64,000 bases of DNA from Argentina anserina (lineage: Eukaryota; Streptophyta; Magnoliopsida; Rosales; Rosaceae). Positions 32,694-44,025 of this stretch are shown one piece after another. Location of the stretch: the NCBI RefSeq assembly GCF_933775445.1, contig NC_065875.1, forward strand, positions 12,413,001 to 12,477,000, given 5' to 3'. Numbering within the stretch: the first letter of the stretch is position 1; every line of letters begins with the position of its first letter. Below the pieces are notes generated by a model. The model had not been told where the DNA came from, did not search any database, and saw only the letters and a program-made list of their open reading frames with translations. A program made the translations under genes and the position numbers.

Positions 32694-33046
32694 CAGGGCT
32701 CTTCCGGTGCGGACGTCCTTATTCCGGCGACGGCAGGCTGCAACGGTGCGGCGGACCAGCACCGCTGCACTACCCACCTCCCAGTGATCCTGTCTGTGCC
32801 GGCCGGAGCTCCATCGGCGACCCACGGCGGCCGGAATCTACAAAAATCAAGTTTCTGGGCAGATTCCGACGATTTCACGATTCCGGCCGCCGTGGGTCGC
32901 TGATGGAGCTCTGACCGGCACAGACGGCACCGCCAAGAGTTGGGGAGTGCGGCTGTCATGGTCCGCCCCGCCGTTGCAACCTGTCGTCGCCGGAATCGGC
33001 GAATCCGTACCTTACGTAAGGTACGTCTACACCTGAAAATTCTCCG
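32694..33046. mobile_element. Foldback Mutator-type MITE with about 120-bp inverted arms
   Basis: Arms at about 32730-32840 and 32880-33000 are near-complete reverse complements (for example GACCCACGGCGGCCGGAAT against ATTCCGGCCGCCGTGGGTC) around a loop of roughly 40 bases. The outer ends are shorter inverted matches (GGTGCGGACGT and, reversed, GGTGTAGACGT). A 9-bp duplication ATGAACTAT (32685-32693, 33047-33055) fits Mutator-like elements. It is GC-rich and non-coding; short frames in both directions mirror each other because of the palindrome. It lies about 150 bases beyond the NPF pseudogene stop. Confidence 0.8.
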
Positions 33047-34287
33047 ATGAACTATAGTTGTTGTGAATTATGTTTAAAGGACACCTAGACAAACCATTTG
33101 TCATCATATATGTCAAATATACAACAATCAGACACTGGGGGTGAGAGCACAAGATTTATATTACAATTGAATAACTGCAAGAACAAGGTTTTCATATCAT
33201 ACCTCTCTTGTAAATGTATGCTTTTGCAAAATACACAAATATAGCCAATTCTACAACAGTGAGTCCTGCAAGTAGCCAATAGAAGTAATCAAGATGTGCA
33301 CGGTTCAGATTATTAGCAAACCAGCTAGCTTGACCTACCCCACTGGTAGCTTTCTCAATGGCATATATGAGGAAGCTGCTCAGAAAGCTTCAAACACCAA
33401 ATATACTGAGGTAGAGAGCAAGTCCTATACTCCTTAATTCAGTTGGCACCTGGTCGTAGAAAAATTCTTGCAAACCAACAACTGTGAAAACATCGGCTAA
33501 TCCTATCAATAAGTACTGAGGAACCAACCACCAAATACTCATTGGGACTGTGGCACTTGGATTATCAACCACACCGTATTCTTCAGCAGTTTGCAGCCTT
33601 GTCATCTCAACCAGAGCTGCAACAACCATGGAAATACCACATAAGCACATCCCTGTACCAATTCTTTGTAGCATTGTGATGCCCGAGGGTTTCCTAGAAT
33701 AAGCTCTAGTTATGGGTACAAAGATGCGGTCGTAAATGGGAATGCAGATGATAGTTGCAAGGCTGATAAAAGTCTGAAGGGAAGCTGCTGGTATGTCAAA
33801 ACCTGGCACAATTCTTCTGTTCATGGTAGCACCTTGCTTGGTGTAGAAGGTCGAAAACTGTGCAAACACAATACCATATACCAAGCATGTAGCCCATATT
33901 GGAAAAAGACGAAGAATGCTCTTTGCTTCTTCAACCTCAAGGATGGTACACACCTTTTGGTTTCCCTTCAAATTATCTTGTGCAAGCAAGGCTTTGTTGA
34001 GGAACCTGCCAGATTAGAGATTTCATATTATTAATATGGAATTTGAATTTCATAAACAATTTGTCAAGCATGAAAGAATCTAAACAGTTGCAGGATGACT
34101 TTGACTCGTTCAGCTAATAATATGTATTGCTTATTAATAGCAGATCAAGGTTGTGTCATTTGTGCAACTCAACTTTTGGCAACACTGACTGCAAGTCACC
34201 GTTCTGTTGCTGACACTGTCCATATAGTAGCCAGTGCAATAATAGTAATAGTACAACCTCAACCCAAAAAGTATACAATGACTGCAC

Positions 34288-34471
34288 TGTTCCGGAAGAA
34301 TTACTATTCTACCCTTATGTGTGTCTTAGCCTAATAGGTTTCATGTTAGGAGATAGATTAGCATCTCCGTAATAGATTAGGACTCTGAATCCTACAGGAT
34401 TGTGGTTTGGTAATGCCTATATATAGGCCCCCATATCAATCAATAATACACAATTATTTCATCCTGAAACA
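34288..34471 (+). repeat. Copia C 5' LTR
   Basis: 184 bases, a direct repeat of 43842-44025. Contains a TATATATAGG motif near 34420 that may serve as its promoter. Confidence 0.95.
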
Positions 34472-35165
34472 CGTTATCAGCACGTTGCCCTAAAACCCTG
34501 AACTTTTAGAGCCCTAGAAATTTTTTCTCTTCTCCACCGCTGGCCGTTGTCGTCTCCGGCCTCCGGCATCTCCTCGTCGGCGCTCCTCATCGGCGCAGCC
34601 CCTACTTGCCGTTGTTGCAGCCCCCCCCCCCCCCCCCCCCCGCTGCTACCCCCGCAGCCCCGCAGCCCTGCACGCAGCCCCCGCATCGCAGCCCCTGCAG
34701 GCCCTGCTCGCTGCCCCTGCACACACACACGCAGCCCTACACGCTGCCCCTGCATCACCCCTGCAGCCCCCGCATCGCAGCCGCACGCAGCCCCTGCAGC
34801 CCCGCTCGCGACCCCTGCAGCCCCGCTCGAGACCCCTGCTGCCCTGTAATAACCCAAATTTTCAATACCATTTCTTTTAATTTATCAGAAATTAAGGGAA
34901 TGGTAATTTGATTTAATTCACATTTTACGCCTTTTATTTTATCGTTCGAAGTAGAAATTGGTTTCGAGAGCCAAATGTGTGTTATTCGATTAAGTTTAAT
35001 TGACCTAAGAGTTGACTTTTAATCCGTCACTCTTTTAAGGAAACTTCCTCCACGAAAGTCGTAGAATCCGTTAATACGAATTCGTAGACGCGCAACACGC
35101 TTTAATCGGATGTCGTATGTAGAAGTTGTTAGTAACAGAAGTTTGGTTTCTGATTTTGGAAATAG

Positions 35166-35172
35166 TATAAAA
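35166..35172 (+). promoter_or_regulatory. TATA box of the nested solo LTR
   Basis: TATAAAA followed by a purine-rich leader, in the place expected of a U3 promoter. Confidence 0.5.
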
Positions 35173-36282
35173 GGAAGGAGAGGAGATTAGAAATCAGAAA
35201 ATCAGTTTTTTTTTTCCAAAAATCAGCTCGGTTACTGTTCACCGGAGCTCGGGTACTGTTCACCCGACCAAAAAATCTTCTCCGGCCGATTTGTCCACCA
35301 TCTGACGTCGCCTCGTGTCGTGCCACCTATCAAACTGACGGGCTACACGATCTCCATCTTTTGGGCTACGCCTTGCACTCCGGCGACAACCACACACGGT
35401 GCAGTAATCGCCGGAAGTTGCTGCTGTGTCGACGCCGCCTCCTCCGGCCACCATAACTCGAGATTCTTGGGGGGTTTTTCTTGTCTCAGTCCCAACAACA
35501 TTCCCACAAAAGGAATCGAGCCAAATCGAAGTGTAAGTACCCGAATCAAGAATTTCAATTTCTAGGGTTTGTGAATAGTTCCGAATTTATGTTCTTCGTT
35601 GTTTGGACTGTTTAGGCTTGGATTTAGACTTGGTGTCAACTAGAAAGTTGTTGGAAATGTTGTTTAGGTTGTGATCGTGAAATTTGGTGATGATTGGTGG
35701 CGGTCGGTGAACAGTGACGCCGCATGAATAGTATTGTGAATAGTGTTCTGCAACCTTGAATGTGAACAGTGTTTTGGTAAAACAGTAACAATGAACACTG
35801 CCATGACAAACAGTAACTGCGAACAGTGTTTTGGTAAAAAAGTAACTGTGAACAGTGTTTTAGTAAAAACTGTGATTAGTAAATCATGAACATTGTTCTG
35901 GGAACAATGTTTTATGAACAACATTTAGTTGTACTGGAATCGTCACCTGGTATTTTAAGTATCATTTTCTAAGCATTTATCATGCTATTAGGTGACTGAC
36001 GAAACAAATGAAGAAATTACTTTCAGTGTCGTGGAAGTTGCACGCAGGAAGGAAGGTGAGTAACATCTCACATATTTACGAATCTACCCTTGCGGTGAAT
36101 TCAAGATTTTTGCCAGAGTTTTAAATATTGAAATACGACATGTATATGATATAGTTGAATATATATATTTGTATAAATGGTAAATAAGTACTTATATATA
36201 TAGTTTGCTATATTATATACTGTTATGAATTCATTGTGAATAGGTCATTTCGATGACGAGAATTATATTGAGAATGTGATTT

Positions 36283-37010
36283 AAATTGTACAATATGAGG
36301 TGTGATTATTGTACGTGGTTTTAACATGGTGTTTGTTAAAATGCTGATTTGTCTTCGGACTTGATTTTTGTACAATATGATGTGAGATTATTGTACGTGA
36401 TTTTAACATGGAGATTATTAAAATGTTTATTTGTCTTCGGACTTGATTTTTGTACAATATGATGTGAGATTATTGTACGTGGTTTTAACATGGAGATTGT
36501 TAAAATGTTGATTTGTCTTCGGACTTGATTTTTGTACAATATGATGTGAGATTATTGTACGTGATTTTAACATGGAGTTTGTTAAAACGTTTTGTCTTCG
36601 GACGAGTTTTGTCTTCGAATGAATTTTTGTCTTCGGACGTGTTTATGAAATAAGACATGTATATGATATAGTGGATTATATATATATTGTATAAATGGTA
36701 AATAGGTACATATATATATATATAGTTTGCTATATAATATACTGTTATGATTTTTATCGTGATTATGTCATTTTAATGATGAGATTTATATATCGAACAT
36801 GTGATTTTGATTTGTACAATATGAGGTGTGATTATTGTACGTGATTTTGATTTGTACAATATGAGGTGTGATTATTGTACGTGATTTTGATTTGTACAAT
36901 ATGAGGTGTGATTATTGTACGTGAATTTAACATGGAGATTGTTAAAATGTTGATTTGTCTTCGGACTTGATTTTTGGTACAATATGAGGTGTGATTATTG
37001 TACGTGATTG
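36283..37010 (+). repeat. Minisatellite of palindromic GTACAAT...ATTGTAC units
   Basis: GTACAATATG recurs eight times (near 36286, 36370, 36452, 36535, 36814, 36854, 36894, 36978). Each is followed about 20 bases later by its partner ATTGTACGT, so every unit can form a small hairpin. Spacing is about 82 bases in the left group, where units also hold TTGTCTTCGGAC, and 40 bases in the right group. Confidence 0.88.
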
Positions 37011-38677
37011 ACATGTCGGAACCTAGCCTTTGGCCGGGCGAAAGTTACGATACAGTTAGAGCTCTAGTCTGTCTGCCGGAGTACTGCATGTGAGGTAACA
37101 GGTGGTTATGTGCTCATGAGTACTCATATTTTTGGATGTTGGGTAGCGGGTGGTTGCCCAATATCGGCGGTGTACTACGAGAGGGGTAACAGATCTGTAC
37201 CAGCGTTCTTTAGTACTCGTATTGTAAATGCATTTGGGTAACTAGAAGGGTTGTTTAATTTCTCATGAGCGCTTCGTTTCATATTTTTTTGGGACAACCA
37301 GATGGGCCGTCCATTGACTCATGAGTGCATTTATATTTGTTTGATTTGTGGATTTTCGTATATATTGTTATGCGAGTTATATTTTCATTTTACTCATACG
37401 AGCTGTAAAGCTTACGGGGTTTGTGTTTACAATCCCGGTGCACCAATTCGATGGTGTAGTAGATAACTCCGCAGGTGTAGATTAACAGGAATTGACGGAC
37501 CGCTCAAAGGACTTGAAGTTATTTATCTCCAACTTGTGTGAGGATTTGGTGTGACTATCTTGTGAGGTTGTTGTGAGGATTATACATTTCCATTTGTTAT
37601 AATGTTGAATTATAATTTGGTTTGTAATAATCGGTTTGACTGAGTTGTATTTTGAACTCAGAGATGATCCGCTGTGGCAGTTTAAATGATTTCGATTTCA
37701 TTGAGATTGTTTGGTGTTTAACGACTTTGAAATTTTGAGTTTTTATACTCGCAATTTTGGGGTCGTTACATGCCCTACAGCCCCTGCGACCCCCCTGCTG
37801 CCCCTGCACGCAGTCCCGAAGGGTCTCTTCCGCATTCGCTCCGCAAAATTATCTTTTTGCCCCGCAAGATCCCGCATCAGAGGATTTAAAATTGCTCCTC
37901 CCGCATATCTACGCAAGAAACGCGAACTGCATAAGCAAACTCTTCGCTCAAGAGAAGCTACTCCCGTCTTCTCTACCCTTTTGGGCCTATGGCCTGACGA
38001 GCCTGATAACCTTTTGGGCCTTTAAACTATTTCCCTTTTTTTTCCTTTTTCTGTTCCTATTGCTTATTAAATCGTTTATTTGCACGTTTTCGTTTTCTAA
38101 CTATGTTTCACGTGCTTGCTTAGGAAAAGTGATCACTCGTCGTACTATGGTGATGACATTCATGCCGAGATGGACGATACTTTTGCCATCTACATACGAT
38201 TTCGATCGTATCCTCCCAAGATTTTTAGGTCATCGGACGAAGATCGAAAAGGAATTCATCAAGCAACTTCATGCATGATGATCGATTTGCAGAGCAATTT
38301 ACTTATATGCGGTCTATTTGGCAGACCAACAAGTATGTTTTTCTTAAAGTTGTTGCTTTTGAACATATATATATAAATTATCGGGCGCTATTAGCCTTTT
38401 TCATGTCTTCTTTTCCGGCCTTTCTTATAACGCCGATGAGACCAAAGAGGGATATGATTCCCCTCTTGGTCGACGTTTTTCGTGTGACGGTCCTGGGGGA
38501 GTCACGTTATTATTTAGAAAAGAAGATATCGATTTCGTGTGGTCGCCTGAGTGCACCGCTGTTTTGGGTGCGATCATGAGAATCGCCGATATGCATCGAT
38601 TATTTTGTGACCATATACATCACAACCCTTCTAATTCCGGTTACATACTTGAATAGTTTTGATTATTCGAAACCTAT

Positions 38678-38874
38678 ACAACCCTCGTTTCTTATGGATG
38701 CGTTGCCATCGCGACTGTTATTTGAATGTTTGAGTTTTCTTAAACTCATGTCTATAAACAATAATCCCAAGGTCACACAACCCTCGTTTCTTATGGATGC
38801 GTTGCCATCGCGACTGTTATTTGAATGTTTGAGTTTTCTTAAACTCATGTCTATAAACAATAATCCCAAGGTCT
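38678..38874 (+). repeat. 99-bp tandem duplication in copia C
   Basis: Two essentially identical copies of a unit starting ACAACCCTCGTTTCTTATGG; the second starts at 38777. It lies in a region of copia C without recognised domains. Confidence 0.93.
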
Positions 38875-40829
38875 ACGTACTCATTTATTTGAGTTGATTC
38901 ATTACTCTGATGCAGCACTATTTGCTGACAAAAGATCCCAAAAATAACAAATTCTATGGGACACACTTAAAGTGATTTAATGAACGTCTATGACGTTGTA
39001 TTATCAGAGTTGACCTTGATGCATACTCCACATCAAAGAAACGCATGCCATTCTTGGCACCTGTATCTATTTCTTGAGGGAATTTTGGAGATGGAAACGT
39101 AACATTCTTCCATTCTCAAATAAGCACATTTTTTAGCCTCAGGCTAAGGCTCCGCCCAATCCAACATGCAAGATTTTGTTGCTACAGACTTTTGATTAGT
39201 CAATCTATTTTGACTATGTCTTCTGCTTACTATTTTTCAAGTATGACGTTGGCACTGCCATGATTATTGCTCGACTTTAGCTTAAGTCGTCTATTGGAAT
39301 TGGAAGCTTGTTTGTGTTGTATTAAATATTGGCCTATTCTATAAAATTTCTCGTATTTCTTGTTTACAAGATGGACTCGTGAGAATTTTATTTGCCTTGG
39401 CTTAGCATGCATGGTCAACGTTTGCAACTCACGTGATTTTTAAATTGGCCGTTTTTGGGTTACATGGGACCCCAATAGCACTACATTGTGATTTTAGACC
39501 TTGAAATTTGGAAAACGGACCTCGGAACGTCAAAATTGACGTCGTTTTTCCCAGTTACTGTTCCGGCGTTTCTGGAACGTTTTTCGGCGTTTTATCGGCG
39601 TATTCGCCGCCTTCCGGCCATTTTCCGGCGTTTCCGGCACCGCCATCCGGTTCCGGACGGCGTTCCCTGTCGGACCTGAAGTTACGGCCTCCATACCGGC
39701 CAGGTCCGGCCACCGCCGGCCGGATTTCTGGCAATCGGTGCCGCCGGCTTCCGACGAGTTTTTCTGACGTTTGTTTTCGTCGTTTCTCGTCATTTTCCGG
39801 CATATCTCAGCAGTTCTTGCTGCCATGTTTTCCTAGTCCAAAATTCACCCGGTTTTGAGTTAATTTGACATGGTTTTCCGGTTAATTTTCCGGTTTTCTC
39901 CAAGTCGTTTCATAGCTCAAATGATTTTATTATTATTGGTGACCACCCGCACCAATTGGATGGTTTTTACCACCCAAATTGTTTGGTATTCAACTGCTCC
40001 AATACCATGTTTTTCCAAATCTTGAGTTGAAGAATGTAGTTCTATTGCCATGTAATACATTCGATGGGATTGCCATTTGTTTCAATCCCCCTCTCTTACA
40101 ATATCCTACGGCGTATTGTGTAAAGAAGTTCACCGCGTCGTTGACTCTCTTAATCATCATTTTAAGAATGTCTCGCCGTGAAATCGAGTGTCTTGCTAAT
40201 TGCGTAACCACCCACACTGTCCTACGGCGCAGGTAGTTGTTTTACGGATCTCGTGCGGAGATTGTGTTCTATATCTTCGTGCCTTGCTAAGTTTTAAAGG
40301 CCAAACATGCCAATGATGGATTTTCATCTTGATATTTGTGTTAAGAATGGAGAGGAATAAATCTGTCAGATTTCATTGACAGTATCTTTTTCAAGCTTCG
40401 ACAATAGCTTTGTTAGCCTGCAGACATAGTTTTGCTTGCCTGCAGCAGTAGCTTTATGTAACTCAAGATTCTTTGAATCATGGGTTCGGTTTTACTGTCT
40501 TCTCGGTTTTGACATGATCGTTTTTTTTTTGTCATTTTGAACAAGATATGATGATTCGAGTTCACGAAGCGATTGGAGGACCACCTCACCCATGCTCCAC
40601 ACGGTGAGGCCGAGCCTGCCTATTTAGGCGGCTCCATGGCATTAAGGCCGTCGGTGGCGGCATCCCCTCCTTCACAGGAGCTTGTGATGCTTCCCGTGTT
40701 TTCTAATGCCTCCATGGTAATCGCTGATGCCCATCGCTCATTTTGCAAAGCTTGTTCTTTTACTAGATTTCAAAGAAGTCCTTATTTGCTAAGACTCCAA
40801 CCGAGAACATTTCATTCTTACGAAGTATT

Positions 40830-42520
40830 TAAGGTGACATTAGTGGACCCTATCCAACCGAATGCAGACATTTTTTGGTATTTTTATGGTATAGGTTAAG
40901 AGCATCGACGCGTTGGTCACACGTCGCTTTGCTTTCCACAAGAAACGCTACATTCGCTAAAGTTTTTAGCTATGATCATCATACTAAGGGCTCACCACCC
41001 TTCCCATCCTCTCAAATCTATTTGATTGGATATCGTTGGAGAGTTCACCTCCACGACTTTGATGATTTCGTTTTGCTTATCTACTGGGATCGTCGTTAAA
41101 CATATTATTCCTCATGTTCATTCATTGCACGATCTAGCAGAGCTCGGACTTGGTTATGGGTACTAACCTGCCAATTTTTGCATGGGGATATGTAATGATG
41201 TTGTATGTAGTGACACTTATTCGTTTCAGACCCACAACTTGCCAAGAGTTTAGTGCGTACCAGATGGTCACTGGATACGGTCCCAACGTTCTTTTCCTTA
41301 AACGCCTATTTGGTTAAAGTTGTTTATGTGCCTCTATTGTAGTTATCTCAATGGGTCTACTTGAACTACTTGAAACGATTAAGTATTCTGGTTGGTTATG
41401 ATTTATGAATCACCAACACTTGTCCGCTATTTTCAATCTACAACCGTTGATCTCTATCCTGCGATATTAGCAAACAGTCACTTTGATGAGACATACTTCC
41501 CGTCGTTAGGGGGAGATATGGAATGCTCCCATTCCGGTTTTAATGCTAGGAATTGACGTGGTGTGGCACTATGTCTCATTAAGATCCCGCACTACTCAAA
41601 GTGAGCAAATGTGCAACGCATTATCTACCTCCAGAAAGTCAAAGATTCGATGCTCAATAACTTTACCGATATTGCGAAAGTGACGAGATCGCACATAAAT
41701 GCTGTGATGTGCCGGTAAGGTTGGAAGTCTCAGAATATGAGAGAATTTCATATGACCTGGTCCTAGCACCATTGGCACCATCCCTGACAGTGGGAAGGAA
41801 GCCGGCGATGGCACTATCGTACGCTGTGGTGTTGTCAGCGCCCGTGGTATTGCACCACAAAACAAGGGCGGAAAACGCAAAGATGGACTAGTAAGGGTCA
41901 TAGCTTCGGTCTTGGCTCCTGCTTAGATGAAGGGGAGACCATTATTCTCTGGAATCAAAACCAGAAAGAAGCGAAGTGCGTAGGCACAAGTATTTCGCCC
42001 ATCATCAAGAGATATTCTCTAAACATGTGTATCAACTAAGTTTCTGTGGGACGCTACAAACTCATTTTGTTGATGTTAGAGAAGAATAGAAATCTCACAA
42101 ATTGATCGTATACAGCGCGCGTGTGTGTTTAATGGATTGATCTCCCATGATTGATGATATATTCGCTTATGCTCTTATTCCATTGTAAAGCATCAACGAT
42201 GAGCAACTTGACCAAAGTGGAAAGAATCAATACAGGCTGAACCAGACTTGTTATGTTGGTCGTTGTTCGTAAGTGTAATGAGAAAGATGAAGTCATGCGA
42301 TATATGCAGGACTTATGGTGCAAAGATTGTCTCATTATCCTAGTATTGACTACGATGAGTTATATTCTCTCGTTATGGACATAATTGCTTTCCGCTACTT
42401 GATCAGTAGTAGTGTCCATGAAAACTGATTTGCAGCATATGATAGTGGTCATAGAATATCTGTAAAGGAATCTTGACGCAAATATGAGAGTGCATGAGGG
42501 GCTTTAAATGGCTTCAGACC
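40830..42520 (+). pseudogene. Copia C pol remnant (integrase to reverse transcriptase)
   Basis: Broken frames retain copia blocks. Integrase pieces include STRWSHVALLSTRNATFAKV near 40910 and SAYQMVTGYGPN near 41260. A connecting FPSLGGDM near 41495 precedes the linker block QRIIYLQKVKDSMLNNFTDI near 41620. Early reverse transcriptase follows (YDELYSLVMDIIAFRYLISS near 42350). The RT active site (YVDD-like) and RNase H were not found, so that part is lost or decayed. Many stops and frameshifts. Confidence 0.72.
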
Positions 42521-42584
42521 ACGGAGAGCTTATGTAATCAGATTGTGACGTTCGAGAGAACGTAGTACAATCAGTTGCAAGAAC

Positions 42585-42765
42585 TCATACCCATATGTGT
42601 TCATATGAAGCTAATTCTTGATTCTCTATTCCGTCCAAGTATAGATGATGAAGAGATTCAATGAGCTATACATTCATACCCATATGTGTTCATATGAAGC
42701 TAATTCTTGATTCTCTATTCCGTCTAAGTATAGATGATGAAGAGATTCAATGAGCTATACATTCA
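42585..42765 (+). repeat. 89-bp tandem duplication in copia C
   Basis: Two copies of a unit starting TCATACCCATATGTGTTCAT, at 42585 and 42674, differing at about one base. Confidence 0.92.
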
Positions 42766-43841
42766 TACATGTTAGTGTTGTTGGGACACTATTGCTTTCA
42801 TTATGACGTGATTAACTATGCGCCTATGCATTGTCATTGGACTTGCATTGCTTCTTTGACATGGGTTTAGTTCTACACTTAGTGAACCAACACAAATCCT
42901 ATCCACACCAACGCCGCCAGCAGCTCCAGCAACATCAACGTACGCCTTGGTGTAGCAGTCGACACTGGTAGCGTAGAGGATGCGTATGGTTCCGTCTTGA
43001 ACCAAAATCAGTCCTTCATTGTTCCATTCCCCCATTCTTTTTGCGAAAGACACATTAAATGTGACAAATCAGAATCTGTCCAGTTTCGTAAGTCAACTTC
43101 AACGAGACCTACAGGACAGCTCGCTTGATGAAATATGGTGAAATTGGTACCGTTGGAAAGGTCTATGTGTCTACTTTCTAGGGACATCAACCTTTTGTTC
43201 ATAGCTATCATATTGAGAGAGTTATGGCCGTTTTAGCAAAGTAGGACAGTTCTGTCCGGAAATTTGCAAGTCAGTCAACTTCGACAGAGCATTGTGAACT
43301 GCTACGATCGGATGAGGTTGTGAACCTTATGTCACTGGAAAGCCACGGGTGTCTACTTTTCAGAACATTTTACGGTTCCCTGATACCTATTTTGACGAAG
43401 AAGTTATGGCGTTTAAGTGAGTGAAGGTCATTCTACCTGAGAATCTGATTTTCATTGCAAACTCTTGTTTTGAGTTGTTATGCAATCTTGTTTCCTAAGA
43501 TCTAAGTTTGGCTAAGTATAGCATGTATGATCTAAGGATGTGTGGCTAGATTAATGATTAATCATTACCCCAAGACTACGTTTGAGAAACATGTAATGAA
43601 CGTTGTGTACGTTGTTCTTTGTACTCCATGATTATGGCACTAATCAGGGGGAGTTGTTTCGTAGACTTCAGGTGGAGTCTAGCTCACATGATGCTATCAA
43701 ATGTAGACGGTGCGTTGTACTCTTTTTCCCTTCGATCAAACTTTTGTTTTTACCCAAGTGGTTTTTATTTTGCTTGATAAGGTTTTTACCAAGGCAACGA
43801 TGTGTGCACCATGCAACCTAGGCATGCGACACAAGGGGGAG
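42766..43841. other. Copia C 3' non-coding region with an unrecognised minus-strand frame
   Basis: Between the pol remnant and the 3' LTR. A minus-strand frame of 93 codons (43053-42772) is open but matches no family I recognise; it may be chance. Bases about 43130-43430 contain two loosely similar segments (both with GGAAAG...GTGTCTACTTT and later GAAGTTATGG or GAGTTATGG). Confidence 0.4.
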
Positions 43842-44025
43842 TGTTCCGAGAAAATTACTATTCTACCCTTGTGTGTGTCTTAGCCTAATAGGTTTCCTGT
43901 TAGGAGATGGATTAGCATCTCCGTAATAGATTAGGACTCCGAATCCTACGGGATTGTGGTTTTGTAATGCATATATATATGCCCACATATCATTCAATAA
44001 TACACAATTATTTCATCCTGAAACA
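43842..44025 (+). repeat. Copia C 3' LTR
   Basis: 184 bases, starts TGTTCCGAG, ends GAAACA, with TGCAC immediately after. Confidence 0.95.

Larger units (their letters stand above)
34845..37770 (+). mobile_element. 2.9-kb solo LTR (probably Ty3/gypsy) nested in copia C
   Basis: Starts TGTAATAACCCAAATTTTC and ends GGGGTCGTTACA, with the short inverted TGTAA(C/T)(G/A)ACCC ends common on long plant LTRs. It is flanked by a perfect TGCCC duplication (34840-34844, 37771-37775), and copia C leader sequence of the same CCCCTGC-rich type continues on both sides. A TATAAAA box lies 320 bases in. No coding domain is present. Gypsy assignment rests on LTR length and end sequence only. Confidence 0.82.
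34288..44025 (+). mobile_element. Copia C: 9.7-kb decayed copia element inside NPF intron 3
   Basis: Bounded by two 184-bp LTRs (TGTTCCG...GAAACA) and a perfect TGCAC target duplication (34283-34287, 44026-44030). A primer-like CGTTATCAGCACG follows the 5' LTR, and a purine tract (ACACAAGGGGGAG) precedes the 3' LTR. Interior similarity to copia pol survives only between about 40.8 and 42.5 kb. A 2.9-kb solo LTR is nested at 34845-37770. Two internal segmental tandem duplications (99 bp and 89 bp) and long GC-rich non-coding tracts add length. Two solo LTRs of the same family are at 15482-15666 and 46315-46531. Confidence 0.94.

Noticed and set aside
32613..32959. Mirror-image frames in the GC-rich segment
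   Set aside because: They arise from the inverted arms of the foldback MITE.
34477..34911. Pro/Ala/Cys-rich overlapping frames on both strands
   Set aside because: Generated by the CCCCTGC-rich repeats and a poly-C run in the copia C leader; composition explains them.
36283..37010. Regularly spaced repeat resembling a CRISPR array
   Set aside because: Units are palindromic minisatellite repeats inside a plant LTR; spacers are also repetitive and no cas genes exist.
39480..39860. Overlapping Arg/Pro-rich frames on both strands
   Set aside because: GC-rich CCGGC word repeats open frames on both strands; no family recognised.
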